Source of the DNA: Actinomyces sp. HPA0247
Lineage (GTDB): Bacteria > Actinomycetota > Actinomycetes > Actinomycetales > Actinomycetaceae
DNA: 64,000 nt
Reading direction: 5' to 3'
Assembly (NCBI GenBank): GCA_000411415.1
Contig: KE150450.1
Coordinates: forward strand, 818,932-882,931
The notes under the pieces: model-generated
The model's input: only the letters and a program-made list of their open reading frames with translations
Databases searched by the model: none
What the model was told of the DNA's origin: nothing
Position numbers and translations under genes: made by a program
Shown: positions 49,863 to 58,704 of the stretch, piece by piece
Numbering within the stretch: the stretch's first letter is position 1
How the letters are laid out: every line of letters starts with the position of its first letter

Positions 49863-50680
49863 ACGAGCCCTCAGTGAGCGCACCCTCAGTGAACGTGCAG
49901 TTGACCGGGCGGCGGATCCTCCTGACCCGCGCCAAGCAGGAGGATGCCATCGCGCGCGCCCTGCGCCGCGCCGGGGCGCAGGTGGATGCTCTCGCCCTTA
50001 CCATGTCGACGCCGCTGGAGTCTGCGCAGCTCGACGCGGCCCGCGACCGGCTCGCTGACGGCGCGTACGCGTGGGTCGTCTTCTCCTCCTGGAGGGCCGC
50101 GCGGGCCGTCGTTTCCGCCCTGCCGCAGGCGCGCTCGCGCGGCACGCGCATCGCCGCCGTCGGCCAGGCCACGGCCCAATGGATCAGCGACCACGCGGGC
50201 GTGAGCGCCGACCTGATCGGGGCTGGATCCGCCGCCGCGCTGCTCGAGTGCTTCCCTGCCCCATCCTCTGACGAGCGCCCGGTCCTCATCCCCCGGTCGG
50301 CGGCAGCGCCCGACACGCTGCCGGACGGGCTTCGCGGCCTCGGCTGGAGCGTCGAGGCCGTCGACGCCTACACCACTCTCCCCGCCGATGCCGGGGATAT
50401 TGACGCCGATATCGCGGGGAATTTTCGCGCGGGTCACTACGACGCAGCGGTGCTCACCGCCTCCTCCCAGGCGCGCGCCCTCCCCCCGCTCCTCGGCCTG
50501 CCGCCCCCCTCAACCCGGGTCGTGACCATCGGCGCACCCACCGCCGCCACCGCCAGGCGTCAGGGGATCGCGGTCGCGGCCCAGGCCTCGTCCCCCACAC
50601 CCGATGCCATCGTCCGCGCCCTCACCGACGCCCTGGCCCGCCCCACCCACGCCGACGCACCTGAAGAAAGAGACTCATGA
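49859..50680 (+). CDS. hemD: Uroporphyrinogen-III synthase
   Basis: HemD closes hydroxymethylbilane into uroporphyrinogen III. The 273-residue protein is divergent, as is usual, but shows [43 protein letters not shown] and [16 protein letters not shown]. The GTG at 49859 overlaps the hemC stop (GTGA) and the stop overlaps hemB (ATGA). Position between hemC and hemB adds strong support. Confidence 0.92.
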   Translation: MNEPSVSAPSVNVQLTGRRILLTRAKQEDAIARALRRAGAQVDALALTMSTPLESAQLDAARDRLADGAYAWVVFSSWRAARAVVSALPQARSRGTRIAAVGQATAQWISDHAGVSADLIGAGSAAALLECFPAPSSDERPVLIPRSAAAPDTLPDGLRGLGWSVEAVDAYTTLPADAGDIDADIAGNFRAGHYDAAVLTASSQARALPPLLGLPPPSTRVVTIGAPTAATARRQGIAVAAQASSPTPDAIVRALTDALARPTHADAPEERDS

Positions 50681-51708
50681 CTACCGTCCCCGAATCCGTC
50701 ACCTCCTACCTCGCCGAGGCCGGGGTGGACTCCTCCCCGATCCCGACGATCCGCCCGCGCCGCCTGCGCTCGACCCCCGCGATGCGTGCGCTCGTGCGCG
50801 AAACCCACGTCGACCCCGCCAAGCTCATCTGGCCCGTCTTCGTGCGCGACGACATCGACGAACCCCGCGAAATCGCCGCAATGCCCGGCCAGTACCAGCA
50901 CACGATCGACTCGCTGCGCCGAGCCGCAGCCGAGGCCGCCGAAGCGGGCGTGGGTGCCATCGACCTGTTCGGCGTGCCCGCCCGCCGGGACGCGATCGGC
51001 TCCCAGGCGTGGGCGGAGGACGGGATCCTCAACCGCGGCCTCGCCGCCGTGCGCGCCGAGGTCGGGGACGCCCTCGTCGTGTGCGCGGACACCTGCCTGG
51101 ACGAGTTCACCGACCACGGGCACTGTGGGCTCCTCGATTCCGAAGGCGGCGTCGACAATGACGCGACCCTGCCGCTCTACCAGGCGATGGCGATTTCCCA
51201 GGCGCGCGCGGGCGCGCACATGGTGTCGCCCTCGGGCATGATGGACGGCCAGGTCGCCGCGATCCGCGCCGCCCTCGACCAGGCGGGATACGCCCACGTC
51301 GCTATCCTCGCCTACTCCGCGAAGTACGCGTCCGCCTACTTTGGGCCCTTCCGCGAGGCTGTCGGTTCCACGCTCAAGGGCGACCGACGCACCTACCAGC
51401 AGGATCCCGCGAACCGGCGCGAAGGCCTCTTCGAGGCGCTGCTCGACGCGGCCGAGGGCGCCGACATGCTCATGGTCAAGCCCGCCGGACCCTACCTCGA
51501 CGTGCTGGCCGACGTTGCCGCCGCCTCCGACATCCCGGTCGCCGCCTACCAGGTGTCCGGCGAATACGCGATGGTCGAGGCCGCCGCCGCCAATGGATGG
51601 ATCGACCGCACCCGCGTCATCGACGAATCCCTCACCGGTATCTTCCGCGCGGGCGCCGACTCCGTCCTCACCTACTGGGCCCTCGAGGTCGCCCGCCGGG
51701 CCCGCTGA
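50677..51708 (+). CDS. hemB: Delta-aminolevulinic acid dehydratase (porphobilinogen synthase)
   Basis: HemB condenses two aminolevulinates to porphobilinogen. The 343-residue protein has the Schiff-base lysines in [19 protein letters not shown] and [12 protein letters not shown], the metal-site region [15 protein letters not shown], and [17 protein letters not shown] 50677 overlaps the hemD stop. A 56-base gap then leads to hemL. Confidence 0.97.
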   Translation: MTTVPESVTSYLAEAGVDSSPIPTIRPRRLRSTPAMRALVRETHVDPAKLIWPVFVRDDIDEPREIAAMPGQYQHTIDSLRRAAAEAAEAGVGAIDLFGVPARRDAIGSQAWAEDGILNRGLAAVRAEVGDALVVCADTCLDEFTDHGHCGLLDSEGGVDNDATLPLYQAMAISQARAGAHMVSPSGMMDGQVAAIRAALDQAGYAHVAILAYSAKYASAYFGPFREAVGSTLKGDRRTYQQDPANRREGLFEALLDAAEGADMLMVKPAGPYLDVLADVAAASDIPVAAYQVSGEYAMVEAAAANGWIDRTRVIDESLTGIFRAGADSVLTYWALEVARRAR

Positions 51709-51764
51709 GTGCGCTGAGCGCGCGTACCATAGCAACAATCCGTTTTTCTTCGATGAAGGTAGCC

Positions 51765-53150
51765 GTGACTACTAACGAAACCGCATTCTCCCAAGCAAAA
51801 TCCGTGATCCCAGGCGGCGTGGACTCGCCCGTGCGCGCCTTCGGTGGCGTCGGCGGCACCCCGCGCTTCATCGCGAGCGCGAGCGGCGCGCGCGTCACCG
51901 ACGTCGAGGGACGCTCCTACGTGGACCTGGTCGGGTCGTGGGGTCCGGCGCTGCTCGGCCACGCGCACCCCGAGGTGGTGGCAGCCGTCCAGGAGGCCGC
52001 CTCGCGTGGCCTGTCCTTCGGTGCGCCGACCGAAACTGAGACGCTGCTGGCCAGCGCCGTGCGCGAGCGCGTGCCCTTCGCGGAGCGCGTCCGCTTCGTG
52101 TCGACGGGCACCGAGGCGACGATGACGGCGATCCGCCTGGCGCGCGGCGCCACCGGGCGCGACCTCATCGTGAAATTCGCCGGCAATTACCACGGCCATT
52201 CCGACGGCCTGCTCGCTGCCGCCGGGTCGGGTGTCGCCACGGGCGGCCTGCCCGGGTCGGCCGGCGTCCCCGAGGCCATCACCGCCCAGACGATCGTCCT
52301 GCCCTACAACGATGTTGACGCCCTGCGCGCGTGCTTCGAGCAGGTGGGTGACAGTATCGCCGCCGTCATCTTCGAGGGCGCCCCCGCCAACATGGGCACG
52401 GTCCCGCCCCACCCCGGGTGGAACCGCGAAATCCGCCGCCTGTGCACCGCGCACGGCGCGCTCATGATCCTCGACGAGGTCCTCACCGGCTTCCGCGTCG
52501 ACCCCGCCGGCTGGTGGGGCCTCGAGGCCGTGGCCGGGTGGGTTGATGGCGCGCCCGCGGGCCGCTACGGCGCCGGTTTCATCGACGCATCCTCCGTCGA
52601 GCATGCCGACTGGGTACCCGACCTCGTGACCTTTGGCAAGGTCGTGGGCGGCGGCATGCCCCTGGCGGCCGTCGCCGGGCGCGCGGATGTCATGGACCTG
52701 CTGGCTCCTCTCGGCCCCGTCTACCAGGCGGGCACGCTCTCGGGCAACCCTCTGGCCACGGTCGCCGGCCTGCGCACCCTCGAACTCGCTGATCAGGGCG
52801 TGTACGACCGCGTCAACGCCTCGGCCCAGGAGATCAGCACGATCGTGTCGGACGCGCTCAGCGCTGCGGGCGTCGCGCACCGCGTCCAGCGCACGGGATC
52901 CCTGTTCTCCGTCATGTTCGGCGAGGCCGCGGCCTCCTCGGGCGTGTACGACTACGACCAGGCGCGCGCCCAGGAGGCGTGGCGCTACGCCCCGTTCTTC
53001 CACTCGTTCCTGTCCTCGGGTGTGGCCCTGCCGCCCTCGGTGTACGAGGTGTGGTTCGTGTCCGGCGCTCACGGCGAGGCGGAGCTGGAGGCTATCGCCG
53101 CCGCCGCTCCGGCCGCCGCGCAGGCTGCCGCCGCCGCTCAGCCCGAGTAA
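51765..53150 (+). CDS. hemL: Glutamate-1-semialdehyde 2,1-aminomutase
   Basis: HemL, a PLP enzyme, turns glutamate-1-semialdehyde from HemA into aminolevulinate. The 461-residue protein has [45 protein letters not shown]-like [11 protein letters not shown] and the PLP lysine in [11 protein letters not shown] (~292). GTG 51765 is chosen because AAGGT lies four bases before it and the product begins [11 protein letters not shown] like relatives; an ATG at 51753 would add four residues. It completes the aminolevulinate branch of the cluster. Confidence 0.95.
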   Translation: MTTNETAFSQAKSVIPGGVDSPVRAFGGVGGTPRFIASASGARVTDVEGRSYVDLVGSWGPALLGHAHPEVVAAVQEAASRGLSFGAPTETETLLASAVRERVPFAERVRFVSTGTEATMTAIRLARGATGRDLIVKFAGNYHGHSDGLLAAAGSGVATGGLPGSAGVPEAITAQTIVLPYNDVDALRACFEQVGDSIAAVIFEGAPANMGTVPPHPGWNREIRRLCTAHGALMILDEVLTGFRVDPAGWWGLEAVAGWVDGAPAGRYGAGFIDASSVEHADWVPDLVTFGKVVGGGMPLAAVAGRADVMDLLAPLGPVYQAGTLSGNPLATVAGLRTLELADQGVYDRVNASAQEISTIVSDALSAAGVAHRVQRTGSLFSVMFGEAAASSGVYDYDQARAQEAWRYAPFFHSFLSSGVALPPSVYEVWFVSGAHGEAELEAIAAAAPAAAQAAAAAQPE

Positions 53151-53186
53151 TCGACCGCGTCGCGTCATCTGCGGCGTGAACGGCTC

Positions 53187-53225
53187 AGGGGTGGGGATCC
53201 TGGTGGGTCCCCACCCCTCGTCTTT
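53187..53225 (+). terminator. Terminator after the hem operon
   Basis: The stem AGGGGTGGGGA with TCCCCACCCCT and a ten-base loop is followed by CGTCTTTT. It ends the hemE-hemL transcript 37 bases after hemL. Confidence 0.85.
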
Positions 53226-53245
53226 TCCGTCGGTGGGTGGTGATG

Positions 53246-53322
53246 GGGGTTTTGCACTACACGAGGCCCTCTGACGGCGTGTCGCCGGCGTGTCGCACCC
53301 TCATGTAGTGCAATTCCCCCCG
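53246..53322. repeat. Family-C palindrome, copy 2
   Basis: The arms TTTTGCACTACA and TGTAGTGCAATTCCCC have 55-base arm spacing, and the core carries CGGCGTGTCGCCGGCGTGTC, as at 12834-12904. It lies between the convergent hemL and the small membrane-protein gene. From 53323 to 53426 I see only purine-rich unassigned sequence. Confidence 0.85.
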
Positions 53323-53426
53323 CCCCGCAGGCTGTCTGAGGCGGCGCGGTGCTACAAGGACGAGGGCAAGGGGGCGGTGCCTTAGGGACGAGGAAAACAA
53401 AGAAACCAAGAAGCCAAGAAGACAAC

Positions 53427-53458
53427 GAAAAAGCGTGACACCTCTGCGGTGTCACGCT
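53427..53458 (-). terminator. Terminator of the small membrane-protein gene
   Basis: The stem AGCGTGACACC with GGTGTCACGCT and loop TCTGC is followed on the minus strand by a run of five T residues. Confidence 0.9.
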
Positions 53459-53500
53459 GGCGGGGGTGGGGCGCGCGATGCTCACGCGCCCCGCATCAGC

Positions 53501-53719
53501 TCAGGCGCGAGTGCGTGCGATCGAGAGGATCGCGGGGGAGACGATCAGGGCGGTCAGGGCGATAACGACCGCGAAGACGACCGACGCGACCGAGGCAACC
53601 TGCAGGGCGGCGAACACGCCGAGGGCCGCGAGGACGACGATGAGGGCCACGAGCACGGAGGCCGAGGCGGTGGCCTGGGACATGGTGGGAGCGGTTTCAG
53701 CCTTGACGATGTTGTTCAT
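53501..53719 (-). CDS. Small two-helix membrane protein of unknown function
   Basis: The 72-residue protein is almost entirely hydrophobic after a 20-residue head, with two membrane spans (SVLVALIVVLAALGVFAALQ and VVFAVVIALTALIVSPAIL). AAGGAG lies five bases before ATG 53719, and a strong terminator follows the stop, so it is a real single-gene unit. I recognise no family. Confidence 0.75.
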   Translation of the reverse strand: MNNIVKAETAPTMSQATASASVLVALIVVLAALGVFAALQVASVASVVFAVVIALTALIVSPAILSIARTRA

Positions 53720-54015
53720 GGGGTTCTCCTTGAGAATGTCTTCGCGCGGAAACGCGAAGCGCGCCCCGCACGCCAGCGTGTGTGGGCCTTGTCGGCCCGT
53801 GTCGCCCGGGTGAGCGACGGTATTGAAAAAGGGAGGTGACTCGTGGTCGCCCCCCTTGGTGCAGTCACAATGCTACGCCGATTTCACCGATCGGTCTATA
53901 CCTCGCAATCCCTTGTAAGGCATGGCACAAGCATCGTAAAAACCAGTTAAAAAGCAGTTGTGTCAACGAAAAAATTATGTGTGAGATGAGTGAGGAACAT
54001 GCTGTTTCGTGCAAG
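53720..54015. other. Gap between the small membrane gene and the cold-shock gene
   Basis: No gene is visible. A CTTCGCG/CGCGAAG hairpin (53740-53759) lies in the leader of the small membrane gene. An AT-rich part at ~53920-53990 probably holds that gene's promoter region or the end of the csp transcript. Nothing else stands out. Confidence 0.5.
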
Positions 54016-54046
54016 TGTGCCCGAGTGGAAGCTCCACCCGGGCACA
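54016..54046 (-). terminator. Terminator of the cold-shock gene
   Basis: The stem TGTGCCCG/CGGGCACA with an inner GTGGA/TCCAC stem forms a hairpin five bases past the csp stop on the minus strand; there is no long U-run. Confidence 0.65.
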
Positions 54047-54051
54047 CAGTG

Positions 54052-54261
54052 TCACTCGGCTCGTGCCACATTCATGGCTTGGAGGCCCTTTGGTCCTTCA
54101 ATCGCCTCATATTCGACCTTCTCGCCCTCTAGAAGAGTGCGTCGCCCAGACTGGCCGATGATGTTTGAATAGTGCACGAAGACGTCGCCGGATTCGTCAT
54201 CGGGAGTGATGAATCCGAAGCCTTTGGCGTCGTTGAACCATTTGATGGTCCCGGTAGCCAT
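54052..54261 (-). CDS. Cold-shock domain protein
   Basis: This 69-residue single-domain protein ([18 protein letters not shown]) carries both RNA-binding motifs, KGFGFI and DVFVHY. Such proteins act as RNA chaperones. The leader contains a possible promoter on the minus strand: TATTAG at 54382-54387 with TTTTGG at 54405-54410 (17-base spacing, weak). That would give a leader of ~120 bases, which is typical of cold-shock genes. Confidence 0.95.
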   Translation of the reverse strand: MATGTIKWFNDAKGFGFITPDDESGDVFVHYSNIIGQSGRRTLLEGEKVEYEAIEGPKGLQAMNVARAE

Positions 54262-54459
54262 GGGCCCTCCTTCGTGTTCGCCCCAACGCTGGGGTACCGT
54301 TCGGCCCCGTCTGCGGAGCCGACATGGTCCCGTCGCCCCTGCCCGGCAATATTGCCCCCGGACTGGGCGTGCGGAATCACACTAATACGGTACCGCACTC
54401 GCAGCCAAAATGTGGCTGACCTGCGTAATCGTGATGAAGAAGTTTTTGGGGTGATGGCG

Positions 54460-55260
54460 CTACTTGTCCCCACTTAGACGAACCGGAACGATGGCCTGCA
54501 CGTCCTCGCCTTCGAAGTCCACGCTCCCGATCGCTACGTCCACGCCAAAGACGCGCGCGAGGGTGTCCGCGTTCATGACGGAGGAGGCGGGACCGACCAC
54601 GGCCTCGTGCGTGGAGGAGAAGAGCGCGACCTGGTCCGCGACGCGCAGGGCGTGCGCCGGGTAGTGCGTGTTCATGATGACGGCGAGGCCTCGGTCCCGC
54701 ACAAGGCGCTCGAGGAGTCCCAGGACGATCAGCTGGTTGCGGAAGTCGAGGCCGGTCTCCGGCTCGTCGAGTACGAGGACACGCGGGTCGGCAACGAGGG
54801 CGCGGGCGATGAGGATCATCTGGAACTGGCCGCCCGACATGGTCGCGCAGGGCATCTCGGCCAGGTGGGAGGCGCCCACCTCGTCGAGGACGTCGCGGGC
54901 CATGCGCTCCTCGCGTGCTCCGGGCTGTGCGAGGGTGCGCATGTGCGGGGCTCGCCCGACCATCACCATCTCGAGGCCGGTGAGCGCCACGTTGGATGCG
55001 TTGCGGGCCTGCGGCACGTAGGACAGGACGCGGCCCAGCGCGCGGGTCGACATCGACGAAATGGGGGTGCCGTCGATGAGTGTGCGCCCGCTGTCCCACT
55101 TCTGCAGGCCGATCATGGTGCGCAGCAGCGTCGTCTTGCCGGCGCCGTTGGGACCCAGAATCGCTAGGAGCGAGCGTTCGGGCACCTCGAAGGACACGTT
55201 CGTCAGGATCGGGGAGGGGGCACCCGGATAGGTGAAGGTCGCGTTCTCGACGCTGATCAT
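54460..55260 (-). CDS. Iron-type ABC transporter ATPase (FepC/FecE family)
   Basis: The 266-residue ATPase energises uptake through the adjacent permease. It has Walker A GPNGAGKTT, signature MSGGQFQMI, Walker B VLVLDEPETGLDF and the H-loop MNTHYPAHAL. ATG 55260 overlaps the permease stop (ATGA); longer upstream reading lies inside the permease gene. Sequence and context fit iron-siderophore or heme importers. Confidence 0.92.
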   Translation of the reverse strand: MISVENATFTYPGAPSPILTNVSFEVPERSLLAILGPNGAGKTTLLRTMIGLQKWDSGRTLIDGTPISSMSTRALGRVLSYVPQARNASNVALTGLEMVMVGRAPHMRTLAQPGAREERMARDVLDEVGASHLAEMPCATMSGGQFQMILIARALVADPRVLVLDEPETGLDFRNQLIVLGLLERLVRDRGLAVIMNTHYPAHALRVADQVALFSSTHEAVVGPASSVMNADTLARVFGVDVAIGSVDFEGEDVQAIVPVRLSGDK

Positions 55261-56285
55261 CGCGCTCCTCCCGTCCGGCGCAGCAGCACGATAAAGAAGG
55301 GTGCGCCGATGATGGCCGTCAGGATCGAAATAGGAATTTCCGAGGCCGACAGGGAACGCGCGAGCGTATCGATGACGATCATGAGGGCCGACCCGAGTAG
55401 CAGTGAGACCGGGATGACCGCGCGGTTGTTTTGCCCGCACAGCATGCGCGCGCAGTGCGGCACGAGCAGGCCGACCCAGCCGACCTGCCCGCACATCGAA
55501 ATGACCGAGGCCGTGATGACCGTCGAGGCGACGATGAGGATGGCGCGCATGAGGGAGACGTTGACGCCGGCTGAGCGGGCCTCGTCCTCTGAGAGGGAGA
55601 GGATGTTGAGCTGCCAGCGCAGCGCCACGATGACGACGATGCCCGCGATGATGAAGGGGGCGCCCAGCGCGATCTGGTGGTAGGTGACCGCAGCGAGCGA
55701 GCCCATCAGCCAGTAGGTGATTTCGGGGAGCTGACTCGTGGGGTCGGCCGTCAGCTTGAGGAGCGAGAGGACCGCGTTCGCCAGGGCGGAGACAATGACG
55801 CCGCCGAGCACGAGCGTGATGACATTGAAAGAACCCGTGCGCGTGCGTGAGATCGCCGTCGTGAAAGCCATCGTCGCCAGGCCCGCGACGAGCGCCGCGG
55901 CCTGCACACCGATCAGGTTCCAGTCCAGCAGCAGGGCGATGACCGCGCCGACGCACGTGCCAGCCGCGACGCCCAGGGTGTCCGGCGTGGCCAGGGGGTT
56001 GGAGAACAGCGACTGGAAGGAGGCGCCCGCGACGGACAGGCCCCCGCCGATCAGGATCGCCACGATGATGCGCGGCGCTCGCAGGTCAAAGACGACGGAG
56101 TTGACGCGCGGGGGCACCGCCGGGCCACCCCAGAACCTCGCGCGCAGCGCCGCAACCACGTCCTCCAGGGACACGGAAAAACGGCCAATCAGCATGGCTG
56201 CCACCGCGCACACGACGATGAGGGCGATCAGTGTGGGGACCACCCACACGCGCAGTCGCCCATTCCTGGTCAACACAGACTTCAT
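55257..56285 (-). CDS. FecCD-family iron ABC permease
   Basis: This 342-residue protein has about ten membrane helices and the family segments SVAGASFQSLFSNPLATPDTLG and GQVGWVGLLVPHCAR. Only one permease gene is present, so it probably works as a homodimer. ATG 56285 is chosen (GAGAGG six bases upstream) rather than an in-frame start at 56327, which would run into the intergenic hairpin zone. It follows the binding-protein gene after an 88-base gap with a stem-loop. Confidence 0.92.
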   Translation of the reverse strand: MKSVLTRNGRLRVWVVPTLIALIVVCAVAAMLIGRFSVSLEDVVAALRARFWGGPAVPPRVNSVVFDLRAPRIIVAILIGGGLSVAGASFQSLFSNPLATPDTLGVAAGTCVGAVIALLLDWNLIGVQAAALVAGLATMAFTTAISRTRTGSFNVITLVLGGVIVSALANAVLSLLKLTADPTSQLPEITYWLMGSLAAVTYHQIALGAPFIIAGIVVIVALRWQLNILSLSEDEARSAGVNVSLMRAILIVASTVITASVISMCGQVGWVGLLVPHCARMLCGQNNRAVIPVSLLLGSALMIVIDTLARSLSASEIPISILTAIIGAPFFIVLLRRTGGAR

Positions 56286-56331
56286 GATGTCCTCTCCCCG
56301 ACGCACAGCCGGGCGTTTCGCGCACAAGGTG

Positions 56332-56366
56332 CCCCGGCCTCGTCGATAGGGGAGACGAGGCCGGGG
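56332..56366 (-). terminator. Intercistronic hairpin made of two inverted 13-mers
   Basis: CCCCGGCCTCGTC (56332-56344) and GACGAGGCCGGGG (56354-56366) form a perfect 13-base-pair stem with a nine-base loop between the binding-protein and permease genes. It may partly terminate or stabilise the upstream message so that more binding protein is made. No U-run is present. Confidence 0.65.
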
Positions 56367-56373
56367 ACAGGTA

Positions 56374-57510
56374 TCAGGACGCGGTGTCCGGGTTGATGAT
56401 GCGCTGGGCCTGCTCGTCCGTGAGCGTGAAGTTGTACATCTTCTGGTAGTAGTCCTTCGTCATGGCTACGAGGTCAACGTCGGAGAACTGCTCCGGGTAA
56501 AGGGACGCTCCGATCCAGTTGGCGACGATGGGAGCATCCGGGTTCGGGGTGAACCAGTTCCACATGCCCAGGCCGGTGGAGTAGACGCGGCCGGACTTCA
56601 CCGAGCTGAGGGTGGAGAAGTCCACGCCCTCGACCGAGTTCGTCAGGACGGTGTTGGCCGTCATGTTCGACATGCCCTTGCCGGTGACGAGGAGGACCTG
56701 GGGATCCCACGTGAGAACCTGCTCGAAGGTGACCGGCGTGTGCGAGGTGTCGGTGTCGCGCGAGACGTTCGTGTAGTTCAGAGAGTCGGCCCATTCGTTG
56801 GTGAACCAGCCGTCCTTGCCGCCCGCGACCGCGAGCTGACCGTCCGCCGCGCCCATGAGCACCATCGTCGAGACGCGCTGATCCTCGGGAACCTTCGCGG
56901 TGCGCGCGCGGGCGCCGGCGACCAGGTCCTTGCCGAGCGCGATCTTGTCGGCCATGTGCCCGTCCTCGTTAAAGACGTCCTCGAGGAGCTCCATCCACTC
57001 TGTGTACGTCTCCGACGGGTTCCCCATCGTCGTGAAACCAACGGCCGGGATGCCCGCCTTGCGGAACATTTCGCCGTGTTCCTTGTTGAAGGCGTTGTAG
57101 AAGACGACGTCGACGTTCAGGTTGAGCAGGGCCTCGGCGTTGAGCTCGCCCTTGTCGTAGTAGCTGGTGTCCACCTGCATCATTTCGGGCGCCATCTCGG
57201 CGGCGATCGTCTGGCTCATGGCCTTGACGCGGGCGGCGCTCATGCCCACCAGGTAGGGGGCCTTGCCGTCGAAGTAGGCCAGGTAGGTGGACTCGATCGG
57301 GATCTGGTCGATGGCGACGCGGGTGATCTTCTCGGGCAGGACGACCTCGTTGCCCGCGTGGTCGGTGATCGTGCGCGTGGACGAGGTCGTGGCCTCCTGG
57401 GTGGTTTGCTCCGGCTGGGCGGTGGTGGAGCCTGTACCGCCCGCGCAGGCGGTGAGGGCCAGGGCGGCGGTGGCCAGGATGGTGGTCAGGGTGGCGAGAT
57501 GGGTCTTCAT
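56374..57510 (-). CDS. Iron-type ABC transporter substrate-binding lipoprotein
   Basis: The 378-residue protein has a lipoprotein signal with lipobox LTAC, a Thr/Gln-rich linker, and the helical-backbone binding fold of iron-siderophore or heme binding proteins (ITDHAGNEVVLPEKITRVAI opens the first lobe). ATG 57510 has GAGAGG upstream; an in-frame ATG at 57555 would put extra residues before the signal. It is the first gene of the minus-strand importer operon. The exact ligand is unknown. Confidence 0.9.
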   Translation of the reverse strand: MKTHLATLTTILATAALALTACAGGTGSTTAQPEQTTQEATTSSTRTITDHAGNEVVLPEKITRVAIDQIPIESTYLAYFDGKAPYLVGMSAARVKAMSQTIAAEMAPEMMQVDTSYYDKGELNAEALLNLNVDVVFYNAFNKEHGEMFRKAGIPAVGFTTMGNPSETYTEWMELLEDVFNEDGHMADKIALGKDLVAGARARTAKVPEDQRVSTMVLMGAADGQLAVAGGKDGWFTNEWADSLNYTNVSRDTDTSHTPVTFEQVLTWDPQVLLVTGKGMSNMTANTVLTNSVEGVDFSTLSSVKSGRVYSTGLGMWNWFTPNPDAPIVANWIGASLYPEQFSDVDLVAMTKDYYQKMYNFTLTDEQAQRIINPDTAS

Positions 57511-57557
57511 CGCGTCCTCTCGTGTGTTGTGGATTACGAGGGAAATGCTACACAAAA

Positions 57558-57576
57558 TTAGGTGCCCCTCACAAGG
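57558..57576 (-). promoter_or_regulatory. Possible DtxR/IdeR-like site at the iron-importer promoter
   Basis: TTAGGTGCCCCTCACAAGG agrees with the DtxR consensus (TTAGGTTAGCCTAACCTAA) at 11 of 19 positions by my alignment, all of one half-site included. On the minus strand it overlaps a plausible promoter, TTGTGA then an 18-base spacer then TAGCAT. The match is partial, so this is a suggestion only. Confidence 0.35.
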
Positions 57577-57745
57577 GTGAGTGTGGCATTATGACACGGT
57601 GTTATTTCCTTGGTTTCTCACGGGTGTTGTTGGCGCGTGAGGTGCGGTCCTGGCCTCGTCAATCCCCTCGCGGGGAGCGGGACGCAAATGTGCATGCCCG
57701 TTTTTATCCTGGTGGCGATAGGTAGAAGCGTGCGGAAGGAGCATC

Positions 57746-58678
57746 ATGGCTGCGGAGCTTGATCTGGAGCGTGCCCTCGTCATTGGGGTCGCGTCGAGTG
57801 CACTGTTCGACCTGAGGGAGTCCGACGCGGTGTTCCGCGAGCAGGGGGAAGAGCGGTATCGCGAGTATCAGCGCGAGCATCTCGATGACGTGCTCGAACC
57901 GGGCGTCGCGTTTCCCTTTATTCGTCGCCTCCTCGACCTGAACGACCTGTCGGATCGGGAACGCCTCGTGGAGGTCGTTATCCTCTCGCGTAACGACCCT
58001 GAGACCGGGATGCGGGTCATGCGTTCCGTTGCGCGTCACGGATTGGACATTACGCGCGCTATCTTCATGCAGGGCCGTGCCCCTTATCGCTTCATGAAGC
58101 CGCTGCGCATGTCCCTCTTCCTCTCCGCGAACGAGGATGATGTGCGCGAGGCGATCGACATGGGATTCGCGGCGGGGCACGTCGTTGGGTGCGCCCAGCC
58201 GGATGACGGAGATACCGACCTGCGTATCGCCTTCGACTTTGACGGCGTGCTGGCCGATGATTCGGCCGAGCGAGTGTTCCAGAGTGAGGGTCTCGAGGAG
58301 TATCAGCAGAATGAGAATGCCCTGGCCGAGGTGCCTCTCTCCCGAGGTCCGATGGCTGATTTTCTGGAGAAAATCAACCGAATTCAGGGGATCGAGGAGT
58401 CGAAAAGTCTGGATGATCCGTCAGGGTATCGGCGCAGGGTGCACGTTGCTGTCGTGACGGCTCGGAGCGCCCCGGCGCATGAGCGTGCGATCAACTCGAT
58501 TGGGCAGTGGGGCCTGCGCGTCAACGATGCCTTCTTCCTCGGCGGCATCGACAAGGGGCCCATCCTGGAGGTGCTGCGCCCGCACATCTTCTTCGATGAC
58601 CAGCGCCGCCACGTGGAAGGAGCCGCGCTCTCCACCCCGAGTGTCCACATCCCCTTCGGTGCGATCAACAGGCAGTAG
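57746..58678 (+). CDS. Cytosolic 5'-nucleotidase I family protein
   Basis: The 310-residue protein matches the 5'-nucleotidase (cN-I type) family: LVIGVASSALFDLRES at the N-terminus, VILSRNDPETGMRV, the FLSANEDDVREAI segment, and the HAD-like catalytic AFDFDGVLADD. It should dephosphorylate nucleoside monophosphates. GGAAGGAG lies four bases before ATG 57746. It diverges from the iron importer and is followed after 26 bases by the ECF transporter gene, perhaps in one transcript. Confidence 0.88.
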   Translation: MAAELDLERALVIGVASSALFDLRESDAVFREQGEERYREYQREHLDDVLEPGVAFPFIRRLLDLNDLSDRERLVEVVILSRNDPETGMRVMRSVARHGLDITRAIFMQGRAPYRFMKPLRMSLFLSANEDDVREAIDMGFAAGHVVGCAQPDDGDTDLRIAFDFDGVLADDSAERVFQSEGLEEYQQNENALAEVPLSRGPMADFLEKINRIQGIEESKSLDDPSGYRRRVHVAVVTARSAPAHERAINSIGQWGLRVNDAFFLGGIDKGPILEVLRPHIFFDDQRRHVEGAALSTPSVHIPFGAINRQ

Positions 58679-58704
58679 GTGTCGGGGCCTGGGAGACTAG
58701 ACGC

